Shown here: positions 44,987-55,059 of the stretch, one piece after another | How the letters are laid out: each line of letters begins with the position of its first letter | Numbering within the stretch: position 1 is the first letter of the stretch | NCBI GenBank assembly: GCA_029532415.1 | Contig: JAQOTA010000033.1 | Span: 124,001-188,000 of the forward strand | Direction: 5' to 3' | Length of the DNA: 64,000 bases | Source of the DNA: Marasmius tenuissimus | Lineage: Eukaryota > Basidiomycota > Agaricomycetes > Agaricales > Marasmiaceae | Notes under the pieces: generated by a model | Database searches by the model: none | What the model was told of the DNA's origin: nothing | Seen by the model: the letters and a program-made list of their open reading frames with translations, nothing else | Program-made: the position numbers and the translations under genes

Positions 44987-47475
44987 GTCCGGAAGACTTG
45001 AGAATTGTACGAGATGAATATGTCGAGCCATTTGGCCCGTACGACCACGTTCATGCAAGGATGGGATATTCTCATCGCTTTCGCAAGGAAGATCATTCTC
45101 GGCTTCCAGAAGATCTGGGAGAACCGTCTGATTCGGAACCCGAGAGCGAGCCTGACAAGGACTCAAAATCTCCTCCTGATCGGGTACCCAATAGGGACTC
45201 ACGTCAACTAAAGGCACAACAAGGTGCCGGTGGGGGTCCTCCAGGACCTCCTGGACCGCCAGATGGCGGTGATTCACATGATGAGGGCACCGATTCGGAT
45301 CCTGATAGAACAGATTCAGATGACGGAAATGGTAACGAATTTCGCAGCTATGGACGTCGGGGAAAGCAGATCAAACAGTCTGAATCAACACCGAATATGG
45401 ATGCACCAGCTGTATTCGGTCAAACACGATACACCTCTGTTGATGCCACATTCAGTGAGAAAGAGGTTTTCATATATGATCCAAAACCACGCTCAGAGGT
45501 TGAACTTCTGAGAGGAGCGTTTCAACGCTTTGAGGACTTGATAATTTATCAATTATTGGGTGCTAAAGTCGCAGAGAAAACAGCATCAAATCTCCGTAAA
45601 AATTTGTTGCAATCTATTCCTAGACCTGATTATTATCATGGGGATAGTAACGATTATGTTGCATTTGACGAATGGGTCAGAACCCTAGTTCGCTGGCTAG
45701 CAATAGCTGGAATGGTGGGCCCTGAGAGACGATGGAGTAAATCACTGAATGACTGGGTACTAACCTCGGTTGACTTGCAACGTACGAATGTTGTAGGTAC
45801 ACTATTGAAGGGTAATAGTGCAGTCTGGTTTGCAGACTACGTTGAAGCAACTCCGGATACGTTTGATAGACGTGCTCCATACCTTGCTCGGATGTCCTTT
45901 ATGGAAGTCATCAGTGGACTATATCGGAGATTTATTCACGATGCATCTCTCTCCCATGTGGGTGAGAAACTCAAAGATGTTAGATATTCTGCCACCGGCG
46001 GCGTCAAAGGCGTCTTTAGTGCCATGGTTCGTTATGCCAAATGCATGCCGAGCCCGCCTGATCCTTATACCTTCAAACAGCAGTTGCTGTTGAAGCTCCC
46101 AGAGTCTATGGGTGATGATATGACCTCAATCCACGGAGTATCTGCGGAATCTTCCACGGTGAATGAGATCATGCACGCTGCGTTGACCTGTGAACGTAGT
46201 TTCAATGCTAAAAAATATCTATCAAGACTGAAAGAGGAAAACAAGCGCGCACGTAGGCGTCGTTCTCGTTCCAAATCTCGGGATAGAAAGAAAAACAAGG
46301 AAAAGGAGAAACCACGCTCTCCTTCGCCTAAACGACTCCAAAAGGTTGATGGACGTCGATATCAGGTTGATGCGCATCCACGTAAGAATGAACGCTACCC
46401 TCCTCGGGGTGGTAATCGTTATTCTCCTCGGGATGGCAACCGCTTTCCAGCACGGGATAACGACCGTAAAGGATTTGCCAACAATGGCAAGGCTAATGAT
46501 AAGCAACAGGATGGGAATAAACCTACCAATCGGTTCTACCGAATGGTAGATTCGAAAGGCAAGCCTGGTGGACGTCTATACCATATGGTTGAGGTATCGG
46601 ACAATGAAAAAGACACTTTAGATGACCATGCTTCTGACGCAAATGTTAATGAAGCTATGGCGGCCATGGGTTCGGATTCGGGCTCTGATAACAACAACTC
46701 TGGAGATGAATCCGACCCTTGGGGAGGTTCCCAATATTCAAGTGGACCCGAGGAACACTTTGGATTCATGATAGACGAAGAGTATGAGAGACTGAATTTC
46801 ATGACTGAGGTCCCAGTTTCAGATGATTCTGATACGGGAGACGAATTCAGCGTGGACTACGACGAGTGTGATCAGTTAGAATTCACAGAATACTTGCGTA
46901 CTATGAAGGTATCCAAGGATGGGGTTGAACCTACGTTGAAACCAACAAAAATCCGCATCCCGCACATGGGTAAACGCCCAAAGCGCACCATTGAGCAAAA
47001 TAGATGCCTAGCGGCGTTTATTGAGATCAATGGATTGAAAGCCTTCGTGCTTTTTGACAGTGGTAGTACCGCTGATGCCGTTAGTCCAGACTTTGCGAAA
47101 CTCGCAAAGTTACGTGTGTTCCAACTGGAAAACCCCGTTACTTTGCAATTAGGAACGAAGGGTAGCCGTTCGAAAATTAATCATGGCTGTTATGCATCCT
47201 ACAAGTTGGCATCAGCTGAATCAAAGTCCTACTTTGACATTGCCAATGTGGACCGTTACGATGCGGTCGTCGGCACTGTGTTCATGAGAAAGCACGGTAT
47301 TTCGTTGCATTTTGAAGACGATAGCATTCGGGTCAAAGGCTCACCCATACCCTCTCTTTCTGAGGGGGAGGAATTGCGGGAACTCGCTCGTCGAAATGCT
47401 AAAAGAGTCTCAACAAAATATGAGATTCCGGATGGCAAAGAAATTGATATCGGAAAGCGCCCGATATCTAAATGA
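44983..47475 (+). CDS. Gypsy Gag-protease
   Basis: An 830-residue frame; the first in-frame ATG is at 45061 if translation starts here. After an acidic Pro/Gly/Asp-rich region comes a Gag capsid-like part (about 45590-46200: SNDYVAFDEWVRTLVRWL, FMEVISGLYRRFI, TFKQQLLLKLPESM). Next is an Arg/Lys/Ser-rich RNA-binding stretch (about 46240-46330) in place of a CCHC knuckle, then an acidic linker. The retropepsin-type protease has FVLFDSGSTADAVSPDFAKL (catalytic Asp near 47057) and the flap-to-end segment YDAVVGTVFMRKHGISL. It ends at TGA 47473-47475; the RT part continues in the same frame immediately after, so a single TGA separates protease and RT. Confidence 0.75.
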   Translation: MSPEDLRIVRDEYVEPFGPYDHVHARMGYSHRFRKEDHSRLPEDLGEPSDSEPESEPDKDSKSPPDRVPNRDSRQLKAQQGAGGGPPGPPGPPDGGDSHDEGTDSDPDRTDSDDGNGNEFRSYGRRGKQIKQSESTPNMDAPAVFGQTRYTSVDATFSEKEVFIYDPKPRSEVELLRGAFQRFEDLIIYQLLGAKVAEKTASNLRKNLLQSIPRPDYYHGDSNDYVAFDEWVRTLVRWLAIAGMVGPERRWSKSLNDWVLTSVDLQRTNVVGTLLKGNSAVWFADYVEATPDTFDRRAPYLARMSFMEVISGLYRRFIHDASLSHVGEKLKDVRYSATGGVKGVFSAMVRYAKCMPSPPDPYTFKQQLLLKLPESMGDDMTSIHGVSAESSTVNEIMHAALTCERSFNAKKYLSRLKEENKRARRRRSRSKSRDRKKNKEKEKPRSPSPKRLQKVDGRRYQVDAHPRKNERYPPRGGNRYSPRDGNRFPARDNDRKGFANNGKANDKQQDGNKPTNRFYRMVDSKGKPGGRLYHMVEVSDNEKDTLDDHASDANVNEAMAAMGSDSGSDNNNSGDESDPWGGSQYSSGPEEHFGFMIDEEYERLNFMTEVPVSDDSDTGDEFSVDYDECDQLEFTEYLRTMKVSKDGVEPTLKPTKIRIPHMGKRPKRTIEQNRCLAAFIEINGLKAFVLFDSGSTADAVSPDFAKLAKLRVFQLENPVTLQLGTKGSRSKINHGCYASYKLASAESKSYFDIANVDRYDAVVGTVFMRKHGISLHFEDDSIRVKGSPIPSLSEGEELRELARRNAKRVSTKYEIPDGKEIDIGKRPISK

Positions 47476-50400
47476 CTATATGATGGTCATAAGTCCAACG
47501 AGGTGGAACCACCGTGGACAAGATACACTACCACCATTGCGGAGGTGGTAGATGACAATGAAAGAATGGAAAGTAAGCTAAATAGACACTTACCGGTTCT
47601 CATGGGACCGGATGACTCCATCACAGTGGAAGACATGATTGCTCTGATGGAGCAAGTCAGTAATAAAAGCTATGAGGACAAGAGTCTTAATGGTGACTTA
47701 CATGAAGTTGAAGAACTTGTAAGAGAATTCAATATACAGAATGGGATCACAACGGCAGCTCCTAATGGCGCTGGCGCTAAAACTCCCGTTTTGGAAGCGT
47801 TCAATGCGAGCGCGGAGCTTTTTCAGTCCCGGATTGAAGTTGCTGAAACTATCAGTGGGGAGAAATACACAGAGGAAGACATACCTCGTTTGAAACACCA
47901 ATGGCTGGATGCCTGCAAAGACATCATGAGTGGTGTACCTGAAAGGCTACCACCGTATCGAGAGGTCAACCACACTATCCCTTTGGTTGACCCAGATAAA
48001 AAGTACAAAACTTACACTCCTCGGTGTCCTGATTCGGTTCGGGGAGTTCTAACCGAGAAGATAGCTCGCTATACACGTGCCGGATGGTGGAAACCGCGAG
48101 CTGTAAGTTCTGCCTCACCTATGTTGTGCATAGCAAAGAAAGATGGAGGTCTACGTACCACTGTTGATTGTCGGGAGAGAAATGCGAACACCATTCGAGA
48201 TGTCACGCCCCTTCCGGATCAGGATCGCGTTAGAATGCAAACTGCTAGTGCAAAGTTTAGATCCAAAATCGACTTGTCCGATGCTTACGAGCAAGTGAGA
48301 ATAGTTGCTGAGGATGTTGTCAAAACGGCGTTTTCCACAGTGAACGGTACCTTTGTTAGCCATGTAATGCAACAAGGGGATACAAACGCACCTTCTACCT
48401 TTCAGAGGTTGATGAACACTATATTCCGGGACTACATCGGAATTTTCATGCATGTTTACCTAGATGACATCTTTGTCTTCAGTGATACAATTGAGGACCA
48501 TGAGAAACATTTGGGAATGGTATTTGACAAACTGCGAGAACAGCACTTATACCTCAAATCAAGTAAAGTTGAACTGTATGCAGCGGTCATGGACTGCCTT
48601 GGTCATGTCATTGATGACATGGGATTGCATGCTGATAGCGATAAGCTCAGCAAGATTCGTGACTGGAGAACACCCAGGGACTATAATGACATTCAAAAGT
48701 TCCTGGGTATAGTAAATTATATTGCCCCCTACCTTCCTGATATCTCGTCATACACAACTCCGCTATCAGATATGTCGAGTAATGGTCAGCCCTTTTTCTG
48801 GCGACCAATACATGATGTTTGCTTCCAACATATCAAAAACTTGTGTTGCAAGACGCCAGTACTGAAACCGATTGACCCTCGGAACCCAGACCCAATCTGG
48901 GTGATTTGCGACGCGTCAGTATCTGGTATTGGCGCCATGTATGGCCAAGGACCTACTTGGCAGACGTGTCGCCCCGCAGGCTTCATGTCTAAAAAATTCA
49001 CTCATGCCCAACGGAACTATCGAGTCTTCGAGCTCGAGACGTTGGCTATTCTCGAAGCCCTCCTGAAGTGGGAGGATAAACTGATAGGTTACAAAGTAAA
49101 TGTTGTGACTGACCATCAGGCGTTGGAATTCTTCCACACGCAAAAGAAACTGTCAGCCAGACAGATGCGCTGGATGGAATATCTAGCACGATTTGATTTG
49201 ACAATTACCTACGTAAAAGGAATCACAAACCGGGTTGCAGACATTCTGTCCCGATATTACGAGTCAGACACTGAGAACGAGGTCCAAAAACCTCATGACT
49301 ATGTCAATGCGGATATTCGTATTGATAAGCTGGCTGAAGACTTACCTTCTGATCGTCAAAAGGAAGTTTTCGGTCTAGTCGAGCAAATTCTTGCCCGACG
49401 GGAAGCCAAAGATAATCGGGAACCCCGAGAAATTGAGGCTGAAGAGTTGGAATTTGCACGTGAACCATCTGAAAAGGACTCGGTACCCTTACCGGACTTC
49501 AATCCTACAGTCTACGACTCGCTAGTCGAAGGACCCAGTCTGACTACTCGCTTTGAGTCAGATCAAAGTTTCATTACCAACCTTCAGACCAATACATCTG
49601 AAGATCCACTTCTGAGAAGGATCCTCGAGAAACCGGATGATCATCCGGGATTTGAAGTCGAGAATGAACTTGTGTGGACCAAGAACCATGCTGGTAAACG
49701 TGTGTTATGTGTACCTAAATCTAAAGCAGGTGTTAAATCTCTTCGGGGACTGATACTTGATACTGCTCACCAGGTTGTTGGGCACTATGGCCCGCAACGT
49801 ACAGCAACTTACATCCGCCACTCTTACTGGTGGCCGGGATTGTTCACGATGGTTGACAAGTTCTGTAGATCGTGTCAACCGTGTATTCAGTCCAAAACAA
49901 TTCCTCGCGCACCCGCAGGAAAGTTACATCCTCTACCAATTCCTACACGACCGTGGGAATCTATAGCAATGGACTTCATAGGTCCATTCCCTGAAGTTAA
50001 AGTGATGAACTACGTGTGGGTGATAGTCTGTAGACTCACATCACAAGTTCACCTGTTGCCATGTCATACCAGTAATACGGCAACTGATCTTTCATTATTA
50101 TACATGAAGGACATCGTAAAATTGCACGGCTTACCGAGTTCGATAGTATCAGACAGAGACCCGAAATTTACCTCTGTTTGGTGGAAGGAGCTTCATCGCT
50201 TATTGGGATCGAAGCTCTTGATGTCCACGTCTTTTCACCCGCAAACTGATGGGAAGACTGAACGCGCTAATCGTAACATAGTGCAAATTCTTCGGACCAC
50301 TGTTAGGCCAGATCAACGAGACTGGCTAATAAAACTCCCCTATACGGAGTTTGCCATCAATTCAAGTGTCAGTGAAACCACGGGTTTTGCGCCTTTTGAA

Positions 50401-51063
50401 TTGAACTACGGGTTTATCCCGTCGATGCTATTTGAAGTAAAGAACGAGAAGAACTTACCCCCTGGTATCCGAGCTTTTGGAATTCAAGCAATGCAAAATT
50501 TGTTTGATGCACACGACGCTATCATTGCTGCGCGTGTTTTCCAGACTCATAACGCGAACAATCGCCGGAGTCCGGAACCTGATATCAAAGTCGGGTCGAA
50601 AGTGTACCTTTCCACTCGAAATTTAAACTTGCCAAAAGGAAGAGCAACCAAGTTGCTACCCAAATATGTTGGTCCTTACTCGGTATTGGATGCCAAACCA
50701 GAGTCGTCGGTTTACACTCTGGACCTACCGGAGGAATTGATCAACCGCGGGATTCATGACGTGTTTCACGTTAGTCTGCTTAAACCTTATCATGAGACAG
50801 ACCCCATTCTGTTTCCGGATAGATCCAAGGCGGAGCCCTATGATTTTGGAGCTCCTCCTGAGTCTGAGGAATTCGTTGATTCCATCCAGGATCATAGGTT
50901 TGTGAAAGGGAAACCCCAGTTTCGCACCTACTGGACCTTGGGAGACATAACTTGGGAGCCATACTCCACGGTTAATAGGCTAAAGGCCCTCGACGAGTAT
51001 TATACGTTGATGGGAGTCTCTCGCTGGCAGGATCTGCCTCGTGGGAAACCTAAAAAGGGTTAA
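47476..51063 (+). CDS. Gypsy Pol: RT, RNase H, integrase, chromodomain
   Basis: A long frame without further stops, in the same frame as Gag-protease. The RT has SASPMLCIAKKDGGLRTTVD, SKIDLSDAYEQVRI, MQQGDTNAPSTFQRLMN and the catalytic HVYLDDIFVFSD (near 48455). The RNase H has VICDASVSGIGAMYG, ELETLAILEALLKW and VVTDHQALEFF. The integrase has an HHCC zinc region (HQVVGHYG ... CRSCQPC, about 49770-49880), AMDFIGPFP, VSDRDPKFTS and GKTERANR for the D-D-E triad. The C-terminal chromodomain (about 50870-50990: FVDSIQDHRFVKGKPQFRTYW, DITWEPYSTV) would guide insertion to marked chromatin. The frame looks intact and may be active if the upstream TGA is bypassed. Termination is at TAA 51061-51063. 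Confidence 0.9.
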   Translation, partial: LYDGHKSNEVEPPWTRYTTTIAEVVDDNERMESKLNRHLPVLMGPDDSITVEDMIALMEQVSNKSYEDKSLNGDLHEVEELVREFNIQNGITTAAPNGAGAKTPVLEAFNASAELFQSRIEVAETISGEKYTEEDIPRLKHQWLDACKDIMSGVPERLPPYREVNHTIPLVDPDKKYKTYTPRCPDSVRGVLTEKIARYTRAGWWKPRAVSSASPMLCIAKKDGGLRTTVDCRERNANTIRDVTPLPDQDRVRMQTASAKFRSKIDLSDAYEQVRIVAEDVVKTAFSTVNGTFVSHVMQQGDTNAPSTFQRLMNTIFRDYIGIFMHVYLDDIFVFSDTIEDHEKHLGMVFDKLREQHLYLKSSKVELYAAVMDCLGHVIDDMGLHADSDKLSKIRDWRTPRDYNDIQKFLGIVNYIAPYLPDISSYTTPLSDMSSNGQPFFWRPIHDVCFQHIKNLCCKTPVLKPIDPRNPDPIWVICDASVSGIGAMYGQGPTWQTCRPAGFMSKKFTHAQRNYRVFELETLAILEALLKWEDKLIGYKVNVVTDHQALEFFHTQKKLSARQMRWMEYLARFDLTITYVKGITNRVADILSRYYESDTENEVQKPHDYVNADIRIDKLAEDLPSDRQKEVFGLVEQILARREAKDNREPREIEAEELEFAREPSEKDSVPLPDFNPTVYDSLVEGPSLTTRFESDQSFITNLQTNTSEDPLLRRILEKPDDHPGFEVENELVWTKNHAGKRVLCVPKSKAGVKSLRGLILDTAHQVVGHYGPQRTATYIRHSYWWPGLFTMVDKFCRSCQPCIQSKTIPRAPAGKLHPLPIPTRPWESIAMDFIGPFPEVKVMNYVWVIVCRLTSQVHLLPCHTSNTATDLSLLYMKDIVKLHGLPSSIVSDRDPKFTSVWWKELHRLLGSKLLMSTSFHPQTDGKTERANRNIVQILRTTVRPDQRDWLIKLPYTEFAINSSVSETTGFAPFELNYGFIPSMLFEVKNEKNLPPGIRAFGIQAMQNLFDAHDAIIAARVFQTHNANNRRSPEPDIKVGSKVYLSTRNLNLPKGRATKLLPKYVGPYSVLDAKPESSVYTLDLPEELINRGIHDVFHVSLLKPYHETDPILFPDRSKAEPYDFGAPPESEEFVDSIQDHRFVKGKPQFRTYWTLGDITWEPYSTVNRLKALDEYYTLMGVSRWQDLPRGKPKKG

Positions 51064-51165
51064 CTGCGGCACAATTGTCGTTACCCCTGATTAGGAAAGT
51101 AGGTTTATAAGTCGGAGGTTGAGCAAATTGCACATCGTTCTTTACTCCTTTCACCTCCCATTGAG

Positions 51166-53444
51166 ATGGATTTCGAAAATGACGTCAACCAGCAGCCTTT
51201 GGGGACACCATTCCCTATGAATACTGCTAGTGAGTACTGAATGATTCGGTTTTCATTCTGTAATTTATTAATCCATGGATGGATTTAGTGGGGGAGACCG
51301 CACCTCTCAATGCGAATTCAAATTCGAATCTATTCAATCAGAATCAACAATTCACTGGGTTTACTCAAGGTAGCCCCTGGAACCCGGCACAGTACACTCA
51401 GTTCAATTCGTCGATGTTCCCACCACCTTGGATGTACCAACAACCCCCGGGTATGATGCAGCATCCAGGGATGATGATTAGACCTACAACCAGCATGGAT
51501 GTAGATAGAACGGACCGTTCGGTGCGTTATTCTCTTTTCATTCATGACCTCACTCTCATGATTGATTAGGACCCCGGAAATTGGGTTGCACATCCCGAAT
51601 ACCGGATCGTATCTCACATCCACCGTGATATTCACGGTTGCCCCGACCTACTTGGTCACCTCGTCACTGCCAAACAGGCTGGTGATCCAACGTTGGCTAC
51701 CGCCTTGAAGAACATCGAGGATGACGTTGCTCGGCCATATAAGGAATCAGCCCAACGTGCCAAAGTCAAGGTCAGCACCCTCGAGGCAAAACTGCAGGCC
51801 GTAACCGCAGAACACGAGGAGAAGATCAACACGTTGACGGCTACCCACACCGAGCAAATCAAAACTCTTCAGGACAAATATAACACGGTCCTTGAAGAGA
51901 AGTCGAAACTCATTGTCGACATGACCGCCTATCGGGAAGCGGCTGAACGTAGCCGACGGGAATCTACTATTCCCTTCCGTCCTCGTTTGACCCCTTATCG
52001 CAGGCCTGATGACCGAGTCCTGTCTCGTCGGGCCAACATCGTTGCGGGACCCACTGTCTCGCAGCCTACTCCACGCATCGTGGGGATATCCACCTCTACC
52101 TCCCTATCTCTAGATTGGGGAAGACTTCGGATCCCGTTTCCGAATCAGGCCGCTTCCTGGACCACGTTAGAGCATTCTGGATTTTGACCGGGACGCGACA
52201 CATCTCTCGTTACCATTAATTGGGACGAGTACGATGGCCTTGGTAAAACCTCCGCTTACGTTGACCAATGCCTTGCTACCAACACGGTTCCAACCCCTAC
52301 TGTCTTCCCTCCTGGAGAACCCATTGGTCTCCAAGCCATTCCTACCACTCGGGCAGAGATCAATGCTCTAATCTCCCGTTCCGCGATAAAAGGCAACGTT
52401 GGGGATTTACTTCGTCTTCGTTTCGCGTTCACTCTTGCGGAATATCTCGATCAAGGCACCGAGTATGCACCCAACATCGACCCTTTCTATGGAGAAGAGA
52501 AGGTGATACTCGGGCAGATGCCAGCGTTGCATCCTTCCTGGGCCGAATCTTCGAAATTCCTAGTTCATTCTACCTTCCGTATTCATGGGGTACCCACCGA
52601 CTGGAGTACTCCGTGTGTATTACCCCCTGTTTCTGCTCCCGAGACTGCTGATCGCAACAAGTGGACGCTGTGGGGCCACTACTACTTCGTTCATGGCGAT
52701 GCCCCCTCTCTCATTGGGCTATTCATGCTTGATTGCGGGATATTCGACATCGAAACCATTCGGGCTAGCCGGATACTCAATGAACTTACGCCGCCTCGCA
52801 CCGGCAAGTCCCGAGAAGGATTTGATGCTTTTCGACTCACGTTCATCTCCTTTATCACCAAGGCCGGGTTGTATGAGGAACTTCTAACGAAGTATAACCT
52901 CTCTATCTGTTCTACAATTCGACTCGCGAAGCCCATCGGAGGCCCTCCTTATGACCTCGAATTCATGGCTAGACATTTCGCTAGCTGTGGAATATCCATC
53001 TCCACCGCCAACTCTACTATTCGTTTCGGATGGCAGTTCTGTATTGATCAGCTACACATGACATCGAACACATCCGTCGTCAAGTCTCAATACTCTACCG
53101 TATTGAACGAGGCACGCTTTCGTGCCCTGTTCTATCCCATAACCCCTCCTGATGCGAATGCCATTCAGCGCGTTCCGGAGGATTGGCCTTCCAACGAAGG
53201 GATTATCGAGTTTCGGCGACGCCGAGCACAGCTCGCTCTTCTCCGAGAAGCTAAGGTCATAACGTCGAGCTATAAGCTATCCCGGAAGGTAAAATATCCG
53301 GATGGGTTTGACGATCTCGGGTTCGAGTCACTTACCGTCGAGGGAGAGTCTGATGCACCTTCATCTCAGTTGGATGGCATAGGTGCTAATCAGGATCCCC
53401 AGAATGATGCGGTTATGCGTAACGGTACTAATTCGGGAGACTGA
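51166..53444 (+). CDS. Gypsy extra ORF (ORF3), spliced, unknown function
   Basis: Exons are 51166-51229, 51289-51521 and 51570-53444, with introns of 59 nt (GTGAGT...TTTAG) and 48 nt (GTGCGT...TTAG) that join in phase. The predicted length is 723 residues with an in-frame TGA at 52185-52187. The N-terminal third is Asn/Gln/Pro/Met-rich (QYTQFNSSMFPPPWMYQQPP). A coiled coil follows (VKVSTLEAKLQAVTAEHEEK, about 51760-51960). The C-terminal 400 residues are a globular, Trp/Tyr-containing domain (NKWTLWGHYYFVHGDAP, FDAFRLTFISFITK, IRFGWQFCIDQLH). No signal peptide or transmembrane segment is evident, so it is not an obvious envelope protein. Position between pol and the 3' LTR, sense orientation and introns suggest expression from a spliced subgenomic RNA. 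Family not recognised. Confidence 0.65.
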
Positions 53445-53494
53445 GCATTTGGTATCCTCTTACGACTTTATTTAATATCCCATACTAGGATCTT

Positions 53495-53505
53495 GTGGGG
53501 GAGAG
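53495..53505 (+). other. Polypurine tract of gypsy element
   Basis: GTGGGGGAGAG directly before the 3' LTR. Confidence 0.7.
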
Positions 53506-53709
53506 TGTAACGGAAATTATTACACATTCACTATGTTCTCACGCTTCTGGGTATATAAGTGCGACGGAGTCTAATTACCTCTTTATCTTTTACTTTCACT
53601 ACGCCGCCTATCTACTCTCCGAGTACGTATCTACCTGTGGTCTAAATAAACCCTGGTCTAGCTTACTGTACCCGCGCGAGTAAGGCGTAACGGTGAGAGC
53701 CCCTTTACA
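53506..53709 (+). repeat. 3' LTR of gypsy element
   Basis: 204 bp, apparently identical to the 5' LTR; followed by CGGTG. Confidence 0.9.
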
Positions 53710-53714
53710 CGGTG
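53710..53714. repeat. Target-site duplication of gypsy element, right
   Basis: CGGTG, identical to 43818-43822. The host exon resumes at 53715 in frame. Confidence 0.9.
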
Positions 53715-53768
53715 GGTAACATCCCAGCGGAAGTTCAAGTGGAGAAAGAAGAGACCTGCAGCATTTAA

Positions 53769-55059
53769 CAGTGCTCTATTTTAAGGAATGATGGTTACAT
53801 TTTATTCCAAACTACTAGCTCGCATTGATGCCTCAAGCACCACATTGTATTGTCATAGCTATAATTATCTTCCTACTCGTTGAATTCTCGATGCCGAGCT
53901 AGACGTGACCTGAATAGTTCACGTGCTGTGAATCGTATACATGGATCATGTGTTTATTACCACACATGCCTTGGTTTCGAGCTACGACCGTCTAATTTTT
54001 ACTTTTATCTCTGCAGACGAGGTGAGTGACAATCCTAGCCGCGATCACGGTCCTAAAGAATTCTGACTCTTTTTCTCGCCACGAATCACAATCGACGTTC
54101 TAGAGGAGCAGCCCCGCATGCAACCGTCACTCACGTTGCCTTTTGAGCCCAAAGACAACGATACGACTCGACCACATGCTCACGGAAGCAGCACAATCCT
54201 AGATTCAAAGCAATTGGAAGCCGTCAATTGCCAAATGGGTCAAGATCTTGCGAGAGCCTCTCTTGAGAACCTCCTCATTCGGCCAGCGTCGTCAAGACGA
54301 GCACCTTGTAACACCTTCTCTTCTCGGTACTACTATATCTAATTGACTACGGGATAACTGAGACAACGGAAAAGGGCCCGTCTCACTATTTTCAGACTCT
54401 CACACTTCGTATATGGTGTCTCCTAATTGAGAGGGAGCCTGTGACTTGGTCTTCTTGGCTACTAGACTTGGTTGTATCTCTCAAACACCCCGATCGCGTA
54501 TTTGGCCTTGCGGCATTTCCGGTCGGTTCCATACTCACTCCGTTGGATACACATCTCCGAGGCGGGTAAATGCTCCTACACAAACCTCAACGTTAGGATT
54601 GCATCTCTATACGCCAAAGGGTTGAACTTTGATGGGTTCAATCAAAAGATAATCACAATACCACTTTTCAATGGTCAAAAGCGAGTTGAGGGCTGTGCAC
54701 CAGTCAGCATAGTCGCTGAGTCCGCTCCTTAGCCATTACATGTCGCTAATTCAACGTCCATACTTGCGATGCCTCGCAGCCTCAGACAAACGGCCAAGAT
54801 TCCCACAAAGGCAACGTGAAGAACGGTGAGGTCAATTGCCGATATCTCCACTACCCATGCTTTCGGGAGCATGAACAATACTTGGACTACTAGCTTGCTC
54901 CCCGGGATTCTCTTTCGTTTACAGGCGCAATTAGAGCTACTAAAATATTCAAAAAAACATTGCTACTGCCAAAGAGGGTCCGCCGAATAACCACCGAACT
55001 TCCGGATTTTAAGGCCAATCACATGAGAGGCCGGCATCACCTCTTGACCCTTAACCACC
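53769..55059. other. 3' flank of secreted-protein gene 1 and intergenic region
   Basis: Open frames at 54118-54342 and 54472-54732 are short and without recognisable domains. The proximal part should contain the 3' untranslated region of the disrupted gene. Nothing else is supported. Confidence 0.35.

Larger units (their letters stand above)
43823..53709 (+). mobile_element. Ty3/gypsy chromodomain retrotransposon (9.9 kb) with extra 3' ORF
   Basis: 204-bp LTRs (TGTAACGG ... TTTACA) appear identical and are flanked by perfect CGGTG duplications. The interior holds a Ser/Thr-rich ORF, Gag-protease, RT-RNase H-integrase-chromodomain, and then a 2.2 kb extra ORF with two introns before the polypurine tract GTGGGGGAGAG and the 3' LTR. 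Integrase after RT defines Ty3/gypsy, and the C-terminal chromodomain defines a chromovirus. Identical LTRs mean a recent insertion. It interrupts the secreted-protein gene 43494-53768. No obvious tRNA-complementary primer site follows the 5' LTR, so self-priming or an unusual primer is possible. Confidence 0.9.
43494..53768 (+). pseudogene. Small secreted cysteine-rich protein 1, disrupted by gypsy element
   Basis: Exons are 43494-43637, 43703-43755 and 43807-43822 continued at 53715-53768, with GT-AG introns of 65 and 51 nt. The third exon is split by a 9.9 kb retrotransposon inserted after the codons for YNNAV. The predicted 88-residue product has a signal peptide (MQFIAVSLVALTATVTASA) and a mature part with four cysteines. 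NPANLINCPP and the two remaining exons align with the paralogue at 61734-62133, including identical intron positions and phases. Small secreted proteins of this size are candidates for effector, surface or antimicrobial roles; the function is unknown. Transcripts from the intact promoter would now run into the LTR and truncate after exon 3 codons. Confidence 0.85.

Noticed and set aside
51166..53444. Envelope glycoprotein as identity of gypsy ORF3
   Set aside because: No signal peptide, transmembrane segment or glycosylated ectodomain pattern is visible; position alone is not enough.
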